64,000 nucleotides of DNA, from assembly GCA_023374025.1 (NCBI GenBank), contig SIJG01000005.1:546356-610355 (forward strand), read 5' to 3'. The DNA is from Heterodera schachtii. Lineage: Eukaryota > Nematoda > Chromadorea > Rhabditida > Heteroderidae. Both the position numbers and the translations under genes were made by a program. A model generated the notes under the pieces. The model had not been told where the DNA came from and did not search any database. It was given only the letters and a program-made list of their open reading frames with translations. Below, piece after piece: positions 33,220 through 43,699 of this stretch (the first letter of the stretch is position 1; each line of letters starts with the position of its first letter).

Positions 33220-34173
33220 ATGAAAGGAATAATGTTGGTTTGCCTGCTAATTGCCCTAATTGAATTCGGTAATTTTAAATTAAATATTAATTTTATCTTG
33301 GTTTAATTTGAAAATTTTGTATTCTTAATTAATAATATTGTTTTAATTGAAAAGTAACCTGAAAAATGCTAATAAAGTTTTTTTCCCCATCAAAATTCTT
33401 TGGTTGTGATTTTATAATGCCGAAAATGACAAAACTAATCCGAAAAACTGTGCGCTATTTCTAATTGTTTTTCTTGATTAATTATAAATTTTGTATTACA
33501 TAATTAGGCAATTCAATGCCTATCGATGAAGGAAATGATGATCAAACTAAACCTGCTGTTGACGTTGAAAAATCAGTTGGACGCAAGCGAAAGAAGAACT
33601 TTGAAGATGCAATTAATTTTGTAAATAAAATTAAGGTACGCCTAATTAAAGACAGAGAAAATGTTAATACGGCATTTTAAAATTCTTCATTTTTTAATTA
33701 TTCCCCAAATTTATGAATCTTAGCATTTTTTTTTTAATTTTCCAATCCCACATTTCTAATAGGCTGTCATCTTGTCCAGGTCCCCGGTGTTTTTGTGGGC
33801 TCAAAAATCCGAATCAGAGATAGTTTGGCCTCGAAATCTGATAGACTCGATTTCAAGAAATTTCGTAAAAAGCCGAAAATTTCTAGAAAATTTTTGATTT
33901 TTATTTGGAAATCTCAAAAAAAGTTCATTAATTTTTGTATACTAAGAAATTAATTTATTTTAAACCAATCAGCAACGATTCATTGACCATGAAAATGTGT
34001 ACAAAAATTTTCTGAACATTTTGAACAATTATCGACGAGGCAATTTAAAAAACAAAAATCCAAATGAAGTTTTTTGGCAAGTTGCCACACTTTTCCATGG
34101 CCACGATGACCTGATCAAAGAATTTGAAGCCTTTTTGCCCGAACAAACAATTCGTCGCAAATTGAACGATTAA
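33220..34173 (+). CDS. Secreted SIN3-type PAH-domain protein A (125 aa, 3 exons)
   Basis: Exons 33220-33268, 33508-33635, 33973-34173, with introns of phase 1 and phase 0. Exon 1 is a signal peptide (MKGIMLVCLLIALIEFG). A short acidic segment and a basic patch GRKRKKN (41-47) follow. Residues about 49-116 match the paired amphipathic helix (PAH) fold signature: INFVNKIKQRF, then VYKNFLNIL, then VATLFHGHDDLIKEFEAFLP. In SIN3 corepressors PAH domains bind short repressor helices in the nucleus. A PAH domain alone behind a signal peptide is unusual; KRKK could act as a nuclear signal in a host cell, which is inference. AATAAA lies at 34241-34246. It is a paralogue of the next gene: same module order, VPIEEG/MPIDEG after the signal peptide. 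Confidence 0.85.
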
Positions 34174-34723
34174 AATGACGTCCAATTTAATTGTCAGTGA
34201 AAGAAGGAAGGACAGATGATGATAGCATATTGAAATACAAATAAAATGATATAATAATTTTAACGATCAATGATGTAAATTAAAACTATAATTCATTAAA
34301 ATAGTAGAATATGTTTTTTCTTGTGTTTCATTGGATATTAAATGATTTGTTCAGAATTCAAGTACAAACACGTTTATTAGTCCTTGAAAAAAGGCACATG
34401 ATCAAAGAATTTATCATCCGTTAAAAATCAAGAAAAATTTACTATTTTATATGTTTCAATATTTATAATATTTTCTTTAAATTTGGCTGAAACCTATAAA
34501 ATTGTCACATTTTGGCAATAAAAATTTTGCAATATTTTTTAAAATAGTTTTCCCATATTATTTTATTGGAAAATAAAACGAATTATTAATTATTAGTTCA
34601 TTTAAATTAATTATATCAAATTATTTTAATTTTCTTTCAAAATAATAAATATATTACAATTTTTTATATTCGTATTTCATAAAAAAATATATAAAATAAA
34701 ATTTTCTATTAATAAAATCGATG

Positions 34724-34742
34724 ATGCCAAGTTGGCAAACAA
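34724..34742 (+). promoter_or_regulatory. Conserved palindromic promoter motif, second PAH gene
   Basis: ATGCCAAGTTGGCAAACAA, 106 bases before the start codon at 34849. It is nearly identical to the motif before the first PAH gene and includes the hexamer ATGCCA. Confidence 0.6.
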
Positions 34743-34848
34743 TTTAGAAATATTAAGCATTACAAATTAATATCTCAAGAAAATATTATTTTATTATATT
34801 ATCTTTTATTCAGATAGATAAATCTTCAGTGAAATTTATTTTATTGAA

Positions 34849-36086
34849 ATGATGCTTAATGGAATTTTCTGTTTTTGTCTGGTAATTGTCTATCTTCAAT
34901 TAGGTAATTTTTGATAATTCAATTATTTAAATCAGGGAACAGATTTTAGGTGTTTGACATCGCAAAATGGGTACCTAAATAAGTGCTAAAAAAAGTGCCA
35001 AATATATGCTAAAATCAGGAAAATTCTAATTTTTGTAATTAAAAAACGGTTGAAAACTCAAAATTCCAAAGTGACTACGATTTTTTTTTTAAATTTTTCC
35101 CTCTTCGGCGCCTAAATTTCTGTGCTTAGACGATGAATTTTTAGTCAATTTGCTAACAGATTTTTCTTGAATTTTTCTTTAGAAATTTTTCGATAATTGA
35201 GAGAATTAGGGAAAATAAATGTTAGAACGAACATAAATATGATTTTAAGTATCAGTACCCCAAATAGTTTTTTTTTTGGTGTTTATAACTCGCTCTATTT
35301 ACAAAAATAGGGTGGAGAAAATGGGTTTTTTTGGTGGATTTTTTATTCTAATTAGCCAAATATGTTTTTTCTCAAAAATTTCTTATTGTTAAAACTTTTT
35401 ATCAAATTGTTTTAATTACCAAAATCCTGGCTGGCCCTTTCATTAAAAAAATCAAATTTTACAAACAGGTATTTCAGTGCCTATCGAAGAAGGTTGTAGT
35501 GTTGCTGAAAGTTCAACTTCGAGTAATGAGACGAACAACGATAGCGAAGAAACCAAGCCAATTAAAAATTTTGGTAAAAAAATTAAAAAAAAATTTAATT
35601 AATTATTATTGTATAAAAAAATGATTTCCAGATAAATTTGCTAATTGGCAAATATAAAGTTTTAATATCGTGGTAAAATTTGAAAAAATACACACAAAAA
35701 TAAATATATAAATTTTAATTTAAGAAACTGAACATTTGAATCAAAGAAAGCGAAAAAAACCTGACCTTCAAGATACGGTTAATTATGTGAATAAAATTAA
35801 GGTCAATAAATCTCCTTTTTTTAAATAAATAAATTAAATTGGCATTTTATTTAATTAAATTGAGTTCTATAAATTAATTTGACTTCTCTAGGAGCGTTTT
35901 AGTGATAATAAAAATGTCTACAAACAGTTCCTGGACATACTGAAAAAGCATAAAAATGACCATAAAGAATTACTTTGGCAAGTTGGCCAACTATTTCATG
36001 GCCATGGTGATCTGATCGACGAATTCATTGACTATTTATCTGCGATGGACGGGAATGATCAAATTCGCCAAAAAACCGATGATTAA
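34849..36086 (+). CDS. Secreted SIN3-type PAH-domain protein B (143 aa, 4 exons)
   Basis: Exons 34849-34903, 35469-35573, 35725-35801, 35892-36086; phases 1, 1, 0 are consistent. The signal peptide is MMLNGIFCFCLVIVYLQLG. An acidic Ser/Thr-rich spacer follows, then a basic patch QRKRKKP (60-66) at the same place as in protein A. PAH residues about 70-128: VNYVNKIKERF, VYKQFLDIL, VGQLFHGHGDLIDEF. Compared with A, the loop between the second and third helices is shorter and the basic patch lies on its own exon. The first intron holds about 560 bp of A/T-rich sequence starting CAGGGAACAG that may be an eroded element. The function in SIN3 is known; a role as a secreted mimic is inference. Confidence 0.85.
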
Positions 36087-36439
36087 AACGATTTTTTTAA
36101 AATTTTTCTGTTTAAAAAAGAATATCCATTCGTTTTTTTATGTTGTTGTTTATTTGTTGCTTTATATGGTAAATCTCTGCTGGTTTTTGTCATATTAAAG
36201 AAATTGCTAAAATTTATTATTTTTAAGGTTAAATCCATTTTTTGGTAGTTTTTGTACATTTTTTAAATTTATTTAAGCAAATATTGAATATTACATTTTT
36301 ATGAATTTTTGGGGATTTAAACATATATTTTGGAGTTTCAAGCCCATATTTGAGCTTTTTAGTCCAACTTTTAGGCTTTTTTAGTCCATATTTTATGTCT
36401 ATATTTGGTTTTTAGTCCATATAATTTACAACCCTAATC

Positions 36440-37075
36440 ATAAGTGGGCTAGGAATTTAAGTCAAATGACTTTTTTTTTTTTGCTGACTCCAAATAGCCT
36501 TAAAATGACTTAAAAAGTGTTGTACACTTTGTTTGAATCTTCTAACATGCATTTTTTTGTGACTTTTTTTTTGACTTTTTTTTTACACTTTTTTGGATTT
36601 TTATGACTTTTTTGAGTTTTTGCGACTTTTTTCGTGACTTTTTTGACTTTTTGAGGCAAATTTGAAATTCATCAAAGAAAATGCCGAAGAATACAAAGAA
36701 AATGCCAAAAAATAAAATTTCAATCGGTGAAAAGGCAATGAAACCTGGATGAAATTTTTCGTAATTGTTGGAATAATCACTTTTTTATGCCTTAATAAAA
36801 TTGCCTAAAAATCAGATCTCAATGTATAAAATTTTATTCTAAAATTGTTATAAATTGGATTTTTTTAACTTTCGCCTAATTTTTCAGGACTTTTTTTGCA
36901 TTTTTTGATGCTTTTTTTTGGATTTTTTTTTGTGACTTTTTGGCTATTTTTCAGGACTTTTTTCAATTTTTTCGTGACTTTTTATGATTTTTTTTGTGAC
37001 TTTTTGGCGATTTTTGTGACTTTTTTAGTCGACTTTTTAAAGATTTTTAGTGACTTAAATTCCCAGCTCTAGAGT
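36440..37075. mobile_element. hAT-like miniature element with GACTTTTTT units
   Basis: The left end GGGCTAGGAATTTAAGTCA and the right end TGACTTAAATTCCCAGCTCTA form inverted termini. The interior consists of degenerate TTTTTGTGACTTTTT units. I cannot find a matching flanking duplication, so the ends are approximate. Confidence 0.65.
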
Positions 37076-37258
37076 TTTGTTTTTTAAATGTATATAAAAT
37101 TGAACTGTATAAACACTAGTAAAGGGGACGTTTAAAAGTAACAAAGAAATTTTAATCAATTTAAAAAAAAGTGAAATTAATTAATTACGTAACAAATCAA
37201 TTTGAATAAAGAAGAAAAGGACTAATTTATAAGCATTTTTGTATGTATTCCAGTTGTG

Positions 37259-37338
37259 TCAATTCATACTCTTCTTATGCTTGTTATCGCTCATATCATC
37301 CGAAAATTTTCGCTTCTGTCCAGAAAGATTATTCATTT
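37259..37338 (-). CDS. Orphan terminal exon with a KRK basic motif
   Basis: After an acceptor (AAATTTAG, read on the minus strand) a phase-1 frame gives EMNNLSGQKRKFSDDMSDN, then KHKKSMN and a stop. The KRKFSDD and KHKK motifs recall the basic patches of the PAH genes. I found no signal-peptide exon for it; an element at 37512-38140 lies upstream. It may be the remnant of a gene of this locus. Confidence 0.4.
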
Positions 37339-37503
37339 CTAAATTTTAAAAATTATTCGGAACTGATTAAGAAATAATTAATTAAATTAAAATTATCAAT
37401 TTGCCTATACCCAGTAATTGCACATAATTATTTTATTCCTTATTATTTTATTTAATTAAAATTAGTAAAATTATTAAATTATCTATACCCAATAAATGCA
37501 CTT

Positions 37504-38148
37504 ATTATTAGTAGAGACCGACTAAAAAGGCACCAAAAATCGTGAAAAAGGCACTTTAATAGGCACCAAAAAATTGTAAAAAAGGCATAAAAAGGCATTT
37601 AAAATCTTTTTATTAAGGATTTTTAGGGAGCAAAACACGTAAAACTTAACCAATCATTTAAATGATAATTAAATACTTTATAATGTTTTTCGAAGAAGGA
37701 AAATTTTAAACCTAAAATTTATTATCAAGATAAAGAAATTAAATTTTGACGGTCGATTTTTGAGGAGAATTTTTCAATTCTTAGGGGTTTATTTTCTGAA
37801 AAATTTTCGGGCCATTTCTTAGAGGTGTATTTTTGAAAAAAAATTTCAATTCTTGGGGGTGTATTATCTAAAAAATTTTCGGGTCATTTCTTATGGGTGT
37901 ATTTACCCGATTTTATTGCATTTTTAATGGAATTTTTCGGAAAAAACGCCAAAACAGGCACCAAAACGGCAAAATGCCAAAAAAGGCATTTAAGGCACGA
38001 AAATCCCGAAAAAGGCAAAAAAAAAGGCATAATAAAAGTCAACGTAGAAGCCTCAAACCAAGTGGAAAATGTGTTATTTGTGCTTAATATATCGAAACTA
38101 GTGGCAGAAAAAAGGCATATGCCTCAAAAGTCGGTCTCTAATTATTAG
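37504..38148. mobile_element. hAT-like miniature element with perfect 8-bp duplication
   Basis: Element 37512-38140 (629 bp), ends TAGAGACCGACT / AGTCGGTCTCTA, perfectly inverted over 12 bp. Target duplication ATTATTAG lies at 37504-37511 and 38141-38148. The interior has AAAAAGGCACCAAAA repeats and the TTCTTAGGGGTGTATTTT block shared with other families here. Short open frames inside are not genes. Confidence 0.93.
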
Positions 38149-38310
38149 TGCTCTATTATTTTAAAGTCTTCAAATCATTTTAATCAACATTTCTGTTATT
38201 TTTTTGGAATTCTACCCCATAATATAAAATTTAATTTCATTTTATTTTTAAAAATTAAAAAAAATAATATTTTTAATTAGTTTCCCGTTATGCGCTTTAT
38301 TTTTATTTTT

Positions 38311-39288
38311 TTAATCCATAATTTTTAATACGGCACTTGTGTCCATCAGTTTGGGCTGTTGCTCGATTGGCAGCCAACTATAAACGCTTTCGGCTGCCTC
38401 TGATGCCACCCGCTTTATGTCATAATTAGCCGGCGGCGGTGGCGGCGCCGCTTTGATGTCCGCCAGCTTTTTTGGCTGTTTGTCCGCCGGAAGCCATCCG
38501 TACACATTGGCAGCCGCTTTTGCGGCTGCCACACGCTTCAAGTCATAATCTATTGGCATTTTGATCGGTGCTTGTGGCGGTGGGTTCACTAAAAAATAAA
38601 TATTTGAATGCCCATGATTAATTAAGAAAAAAGCCGCCAATTTTCGTAGATAATTTTATTGAAATTTCATTTTTTTGAAAAAACCCATCGACTTTACCTT
38701 TTCAGCAATTTTATGAAAATTTTTATGTTTTTTTTCTTAATCAGTCAATTGAGTTTTTCTTAGATCTTTGAAATTTTTCCGACTATCACTGATAAAGTGG
38801 GTTCAACCGAATTACAGAGAGCTATCGTTGACGAAAAACACACAATAAATAATTTGTTGCTTTTGAGAAAATTTGTGGATTTCAAAAATAAAATAAAATG
38901 GAGGGGTTTATGAAACGCTCTCATTTTAACGCCTCATTAAAACATTAATTACCGGTCTCAGTTTGTTGGATATTTTTTTTTGGCTGTTTGTCCGCCGGAA
39001 GCCATCCGTACACCTTGGACATAGCAATTGAACTCGGCATTGAGCCGTCATATTCATCCGCCGGCGTTTCCTTTTCCATTGGTGGCATTGGTTTCACTTA
39101 ATTTTTATGGGTTTTTTAATTTTATGGAATTTTTTAATTTAAAAAACTATTTTATTCTACAATAACTATGAAAAATATTGGGAGAATAAATTATACTCTA
39201 TAAAATTAAGAAATATTAAATATAAAATTTTACCGAATTGAAATAAAATTGCCAAGCAAAAAGTGATCAGCATAATGTCTTTTCTCAT
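38311..39288 (-). CDS. Secreted protein with VYGWLPxxxQPK repeats (158 aa, 3 exons)
   Basis: Exons, minus strand: 39288-39234, 39096-38953, 38588-38311; both introns phase 1, total 477 nt. Exon 1 is a signal peptide (MRKDIMLITFCLAILFQF). The mature part has three copies of V-Y-[GS]-W-L-P-x3-Q-P-K at 48-58, 96-106 and 136-146. The last two are preceded by YD[LI]KRVA and an Ala-rich helix (AAAKAAANV) and joined by a Pro-rich linker (APPPPPAN). The repeats are closely similar in DNA, so the gene grew by internal duplication. I know no family with this motif. ATGCCA stands about 330 bases upstream (39617-39622, opposite strand). A secreted repeat protein in this setting could be an effector; that is inference. 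Confidence 0.85.
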
Positions 39289-40916
39289 TTGTAATCGGAA
39301 ATATGAATATGAATAAATTTTAGTGATAACTTTTCAAAAATTAATTTGATTTTATATGCGAAATATGCCTTGGGGGTAATTAATAAATTGACGTCATTTG
39401 TTTATGGACGAAAAATAAAATATTAATATTATCCATAAACAGGAAGCATATATTATATCCGGTTTTGCCAAGTGATTTTCACACGAAATATGAATTATTA
39501 TTATTATTTTTTTGTTGTTATTTCCGTATACAGTCATGGTCATATGTTTAGCATCAGTGCTAATAATTGGCTTAAATTTTATAAATTGACCCATAAAATC
39601 TTTTAACAAAGAGCAAATGCCAAGTATATGATACCGATCGATAGCATATTCAATGGGCTTTCAAATGATACCAAAATGGTCCAAATCCATTACCTTCGAT
39701 GAATATGCGATCTGGCAAATTGTACCATACCCCTATTTTGGGGTGGTAATATGTTAAGCATCAAAAGTTAACTCGACCAAAACTCAATTTTCAATATAGG
39801 AAATATTCTGAAAAAATTACTGTTAGGCTAACTTTTGATACTGATCAAAAAAATATTTTAAACCGACTTGATCAGACCACTCCTTCATGGTGATCTGGAA
39901 ACCCCAAAATACAGTGAAAATCGGGAAAATTTTGGGGAAAAAATTCTTAGGGGGGTTGGGAATTTTTTTTTGGAAATTTTGAGTAGGCCCATTGTAAAGA
40001 TCATGGCAATTCATCGCAATTAGTACAAAGGTAATTCATACAATGGGATTTAGTTTATAACGAAAAACTGGAATTTTGAAAATGAATTTTTGTCAAAAAA
40101 TGGAAAATTTTCAAAAAATCAATGATAGTTGTAAAACTGTCAAAAAATTTTTTAAATTTTTCAAATAAAAAATAATTAGCCTAGCCTTTTGTTACATTTT
40201 TCCAAATGTATGCATGTAAAATTGGTATCGCATCGATACAAAAATTTTTTTTTACCAGAAAAAAGGGTCAACAATAATTGATACTTTAATAATAATAATA
40301 ATAATTTTTCGGAATCGACTTTGTTTACATATAAGGGAATGAACCGGAAAAAAAAATATAAAAAGCCCAGAATTTTGGGTGTAAAAAATTTTATCCGCAT
40401 TTAATACAGAGTAAAATTTCCCAAATTTTCGAAAATAGCTGTTTTTTCATAGTCGCTTTAAGTACGGAAACATACTGAAAGCCATCAATCCTGCAATATG
40501 AGATCATTTAATCATGGATTTTCCGTAAGCTGATCATTGCCCACTTGAAAGCCCAGAAACAATTTTCATGAACCGAATTTTTTTACAAAAATTAAATTAC
40601 CGAAAATTTAAAAATTAAACACACCCAAATTTCGTTTATGAAATGATCGTAAAATAAATGTAAACGAAAATTTATACAAATAGGAAAGTACAGTATACAC
40701 ATAAATAAAGAAAATTTTTTACAGATAGTAATATCCATAAAAAACCTGAGGTATATATGATGACATGTAAAAAAAAAAAAGTTTGTGGTAAAGCTAATAA
40801 AAAAGTGACTACAAAAGCTAAAATAAAAAAAGATACTAACAATGCTAAATAACTAAAAAAAAATTCAAAAACACAACAACTATCTCTCCTCAGTGTCCAC
40901 TCGAAATGCCACCAAT
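39289..40916. other. Intergenic, no gene recognised
   Basis: A/T-rich. 39530-39780 carries ATGTTTAGCATCA / ATATGTTAAGCATCA, perhaps an eroded transposon. 40640-40916 is the downstream flank of the minus-strand gene starting at 43647. An 82-codon hydrophobic frame (40672-40920) overlaps that gene's last exon in another frame and is probably fortuitous. Confidence 0.5.
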
Positions 40917-43647
40917 TCAAGTTGACATTGGCATTGGCTTGGCCACAGCCGGACGATGTTCATCTAAGAAAAATAAATTTTAAAATTATTTTTAAGAATT
41001 GAGTTAGAATTTAATTAAATTTTTATTTTCACGCGTTGACCTGAAGAAAGCGGCACAAAATTTTTTTTATAAATTTTTTAAACATTTTTGGCTGTTTTAA
41101 ATTTTTGCTATTTGCTATTTGAGATTAATAATGTATATTTATCGTGTGAGGGTTTTTTTTTCTCGTCATTTATTAAATGATTATGAGTAGGGCTACGATT
41201 TTTAGGCTCTAAAACCCCCCCAAAATAGGCTCTAAAAAATGGAAAATAGGCACTAAAAACCTCATTTTTAGGGGGGTGTAAAATGACAAAGTATTCAAAA
41301 AAGTAAAAAATTAGGCCAAATCAGTATTGAGAAAAATAATTTTTAAATCACAAATTCTTGTTAAGAAAATAAATAAATTTTGGAATGAATTTTTGAAAAA
41401 TTTTCATTTCTTAGGGGTGTATTTTTGAAAAGTTTCGGGTCGATTCTTAGGGGTGTATTCTTTGAAAAATTTTTGGGTGGATTCTTAGGGGGTGTATTTT
41501 TAAAATTCCCAAAAAAAATTATTCGTAAATTTATTTATTTAATTTTTTTTTTTACATAGATTTGAGTAGAATTTATTTATTTGACATTATAATTCTTTTC
41601 ATAAAAAAACTGTGAATTTCTCAAAAAATTTCTCTTTAATTGTTACCTTCTCCACTAATATGTGGGCCGAAAATGTCATCATTGAAATTAAACTTCGCAT
41701 CTTCATCAACTTAATATTTTAAAGTATCTTAAATTTAAACTAATTTTTAAAATTTAAAAAATTCCAATATTGCAAATTATAAATATTATATAATTAGTAA
41801 ATTCATTTTATTTAATAACCGAATTTTATTGTTATCAAAATCAGCTTATTTAATATGGAAAAATTTAAAAAACATTTTATTAAAAATATCATTTAAAGTT
41901 TAAAATATTGACAATTAACACAATTTAAAATAATAATTATGCATTAATACCATATAAATTATAATTTAATTAGACCTAGTTAATAATAATTATAAATTAA
42001 TGAAATTACTCTTGCACACTCCGTCATGCGATTTCGGATGCACAATTTGTTCCTGTTCTTTGTTAATTGAGTTTTCTTGCTGCATTTTCATCTCATTCAT
42101 TTTGATGTCATCGCCACCAACCTCATGATCGTAATAATTATCGCCATCTGTTTTAATTAATTATAAAAAATTTATTTTAAAAAATATTTATATTACGATC
42201 TGCTGCTGGCAATGAATGTTTATGGCCATCTGCTTCACTCGTTTCAGTTCTTGTTTCATCATGATTCAATTTTGCTTAATTTATAAAAATATAATTAATT
42301 TCAGTCAAATTATGTTTAAACTCCTAATTTAATTTCGTTTTATCATCATTCAATTTAAGTTAATTGCAGAAAAAAAAAAAATTTAATTTTAATTGCAAAA
42401 AATAAAATTTAATTAACTCTAATTAATAGGGCTTCCTTTTTTAGGCAAATGCTTCGGGGTTTTTGTGCCTAATGTGCCTATTTTAGGGTTTTTGAAAAAA
42501 TGATTAACAAAATGCAATAAAAACGAAACATACACTCCTAAGACATGACCCAAAAAATTTTCACAAAATATACCCTATGAATTGAAAAAATTTCGAAAAA
42601 TTAATCCCAAAATTTAAAATTTTTTTCTTAATAAAAATTTTTGGTTTAAAAAATGCAGAGCTTCGATATCTGAGTATTTTTACTCATTTTGTGGTCTTTT
42701 AGAGGGTCAAAGAGGATTTTTTTGAAAAATGAGGATTTGCGGATTTTTGTGGTCTTTTGAGAAATTTGAGGATTTTTGTGGTGTTTTGATAAAAAAGTGA
42801 CAAAACGCATGATTTTTTTAAAAATTAGGTATATTTGGCAAAATGGTTGAACTTTTTCTTCAAATCTTAAACATTTTTTTCGAAAAATCCTCATTTTGTA
42901 ATAAATTTTAATTAATTTTCCTTTTGAATACAGAAATAAATGTCGTCGAAACGAAAATTCTCCTTTCTTACGAGATAATTTTTTTTTTTTTGTTTATTTA
43001 CATATAATGATGAATATTAAACATTAACTGCACAATTATGGCGAATAATATATTTCTTTTTATTTCAAAATTTTGCGAAACAACAGGGTCCCCCCTTTGG
43101 TTTTTTGATAAAATTCAAAATCTTTCACTTTTTTGTTGGTTTTTTTGTCATAAAAATCATAAAAACGCAAAAAAGTTATAAAAATCAAAAAAAAAAAACA
43201 AATAATTTTATTTTTTATGTTTTTTTACATTAACCCTCTAACTAAAAAAAATAAAATTTATTAAAACATAAAATTATTTTTATTAAATCATTTATGCCGA
43301 CATTTTTCAGCGTCCAATGGTCCAGCATTTATATGATCTAAAAAAATAATTAAAATAAATTACATTTCTTATTTTTATGTTGCAATTTAAATTTGAGCAT
43401 TATAACTTTGTCTGAGTTCCTATTTTTTCTCATTTCTAATTATTTTCGAATTTCGAGAGAGAGACAAAAATATTCTGGCACTATTTTTGTTTTATAAAAT
43501 TCGAAAAATTACAAAAAAATTAATAGCATTTAAATTTGGCATTAAAAATTGTCACATACGTTTGTTGCGATGGAATGTGCATATCATGGCGATGAAAATA
43601 AAGGTGAAAATGTTCATTTTAGTCATGAATAATAATATTTTGTTCAT
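40917..43647 (-). CDS. Secreted modular protein with phase-1 introns (~137 aa model)
   Basis: Exons, minus strand: 43647-43560 (signal peptide; MNIFTFIFIAMICTFHRNK from the internal Met), 42274-42197, 42147-42010, 41709-41647, 40963-40917. All introns are phase 1, and the internal exons (78, 138, 63 nt) are multiples of three. The mature part is acidic and His/Asn-rich: LNHDETRTETSEADGHKHS, YYDHEVGGDDIKMNEMKM, FNFNDDIFGPHISGE, then DEHRPAVAKPMPMST and a stop. No known domain. A further exon at 43337-43288, also phase 1, would instead end the protein early (HHINAGPLDAEKCRHK, then a stop), so two products are possible. A degenerate copy of the 42274 exon lies near 42335-42365. The join from exon 1 to 42274 is the least certain step. 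Confidence 0.62.
41190..41530. mobile_element. Truncated miniature element, TAGGGCTACG end
   Basis: Starts TAGGGCTACGATTTTTAGGC and carries three copies of the ATTCTTAGGGGTGTATTTTT block. The opposite inverted end is not found, so it is probably truncated. It lies in the intron before the last exon of the secreted gene. Confidence 0.55.
42420..42900. other. Eroded element sequence inside an intron
   Basis: Starts TAGGGCTTCCTTTTTTAGGC and contains inverted versions of the GGGGTGTATTTT block (ATACACTCCTAAGACATGACCC). From about 42640 there are TTTGTGGTCTTTTGAG repeats. No terminal pair or target duplication is defined. Confidence 0.4.
43288..43337 (-). CDS. Alternative terminal exon of the secreted modular gene
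   Basis: Acceptor TTTTTTAG, phase 1, in frame with the signal-peptide exon 43647-43560. It encodes HHINAGPLDAEKCRHK and a TGA stop, with AATAAA a few bases beyond. Joined to exon 1 it would give a 45-residue precursor, i.e. a small secreted peptide. Confidence 0.4.
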
Positions 43648-43699
43648 TTTCAATTTCTGTTTTATACGGAAATTTTCACACGAGAACAATGGAAATAGC

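Noticed and set aside
37893..38148. Basic frames of 64 and 83 codons
   Set aside because: Entirely within the TAGAGACCGACT miniature element and crossing its end.
40672..40920. 82-codon very hydrophobic frame, possible membrane protein
   Set aside because: Overlaps the last exon and 3' flank of the secreted gene in another frame; T-rich DNA alone gives Phe/Leu/Val runs.
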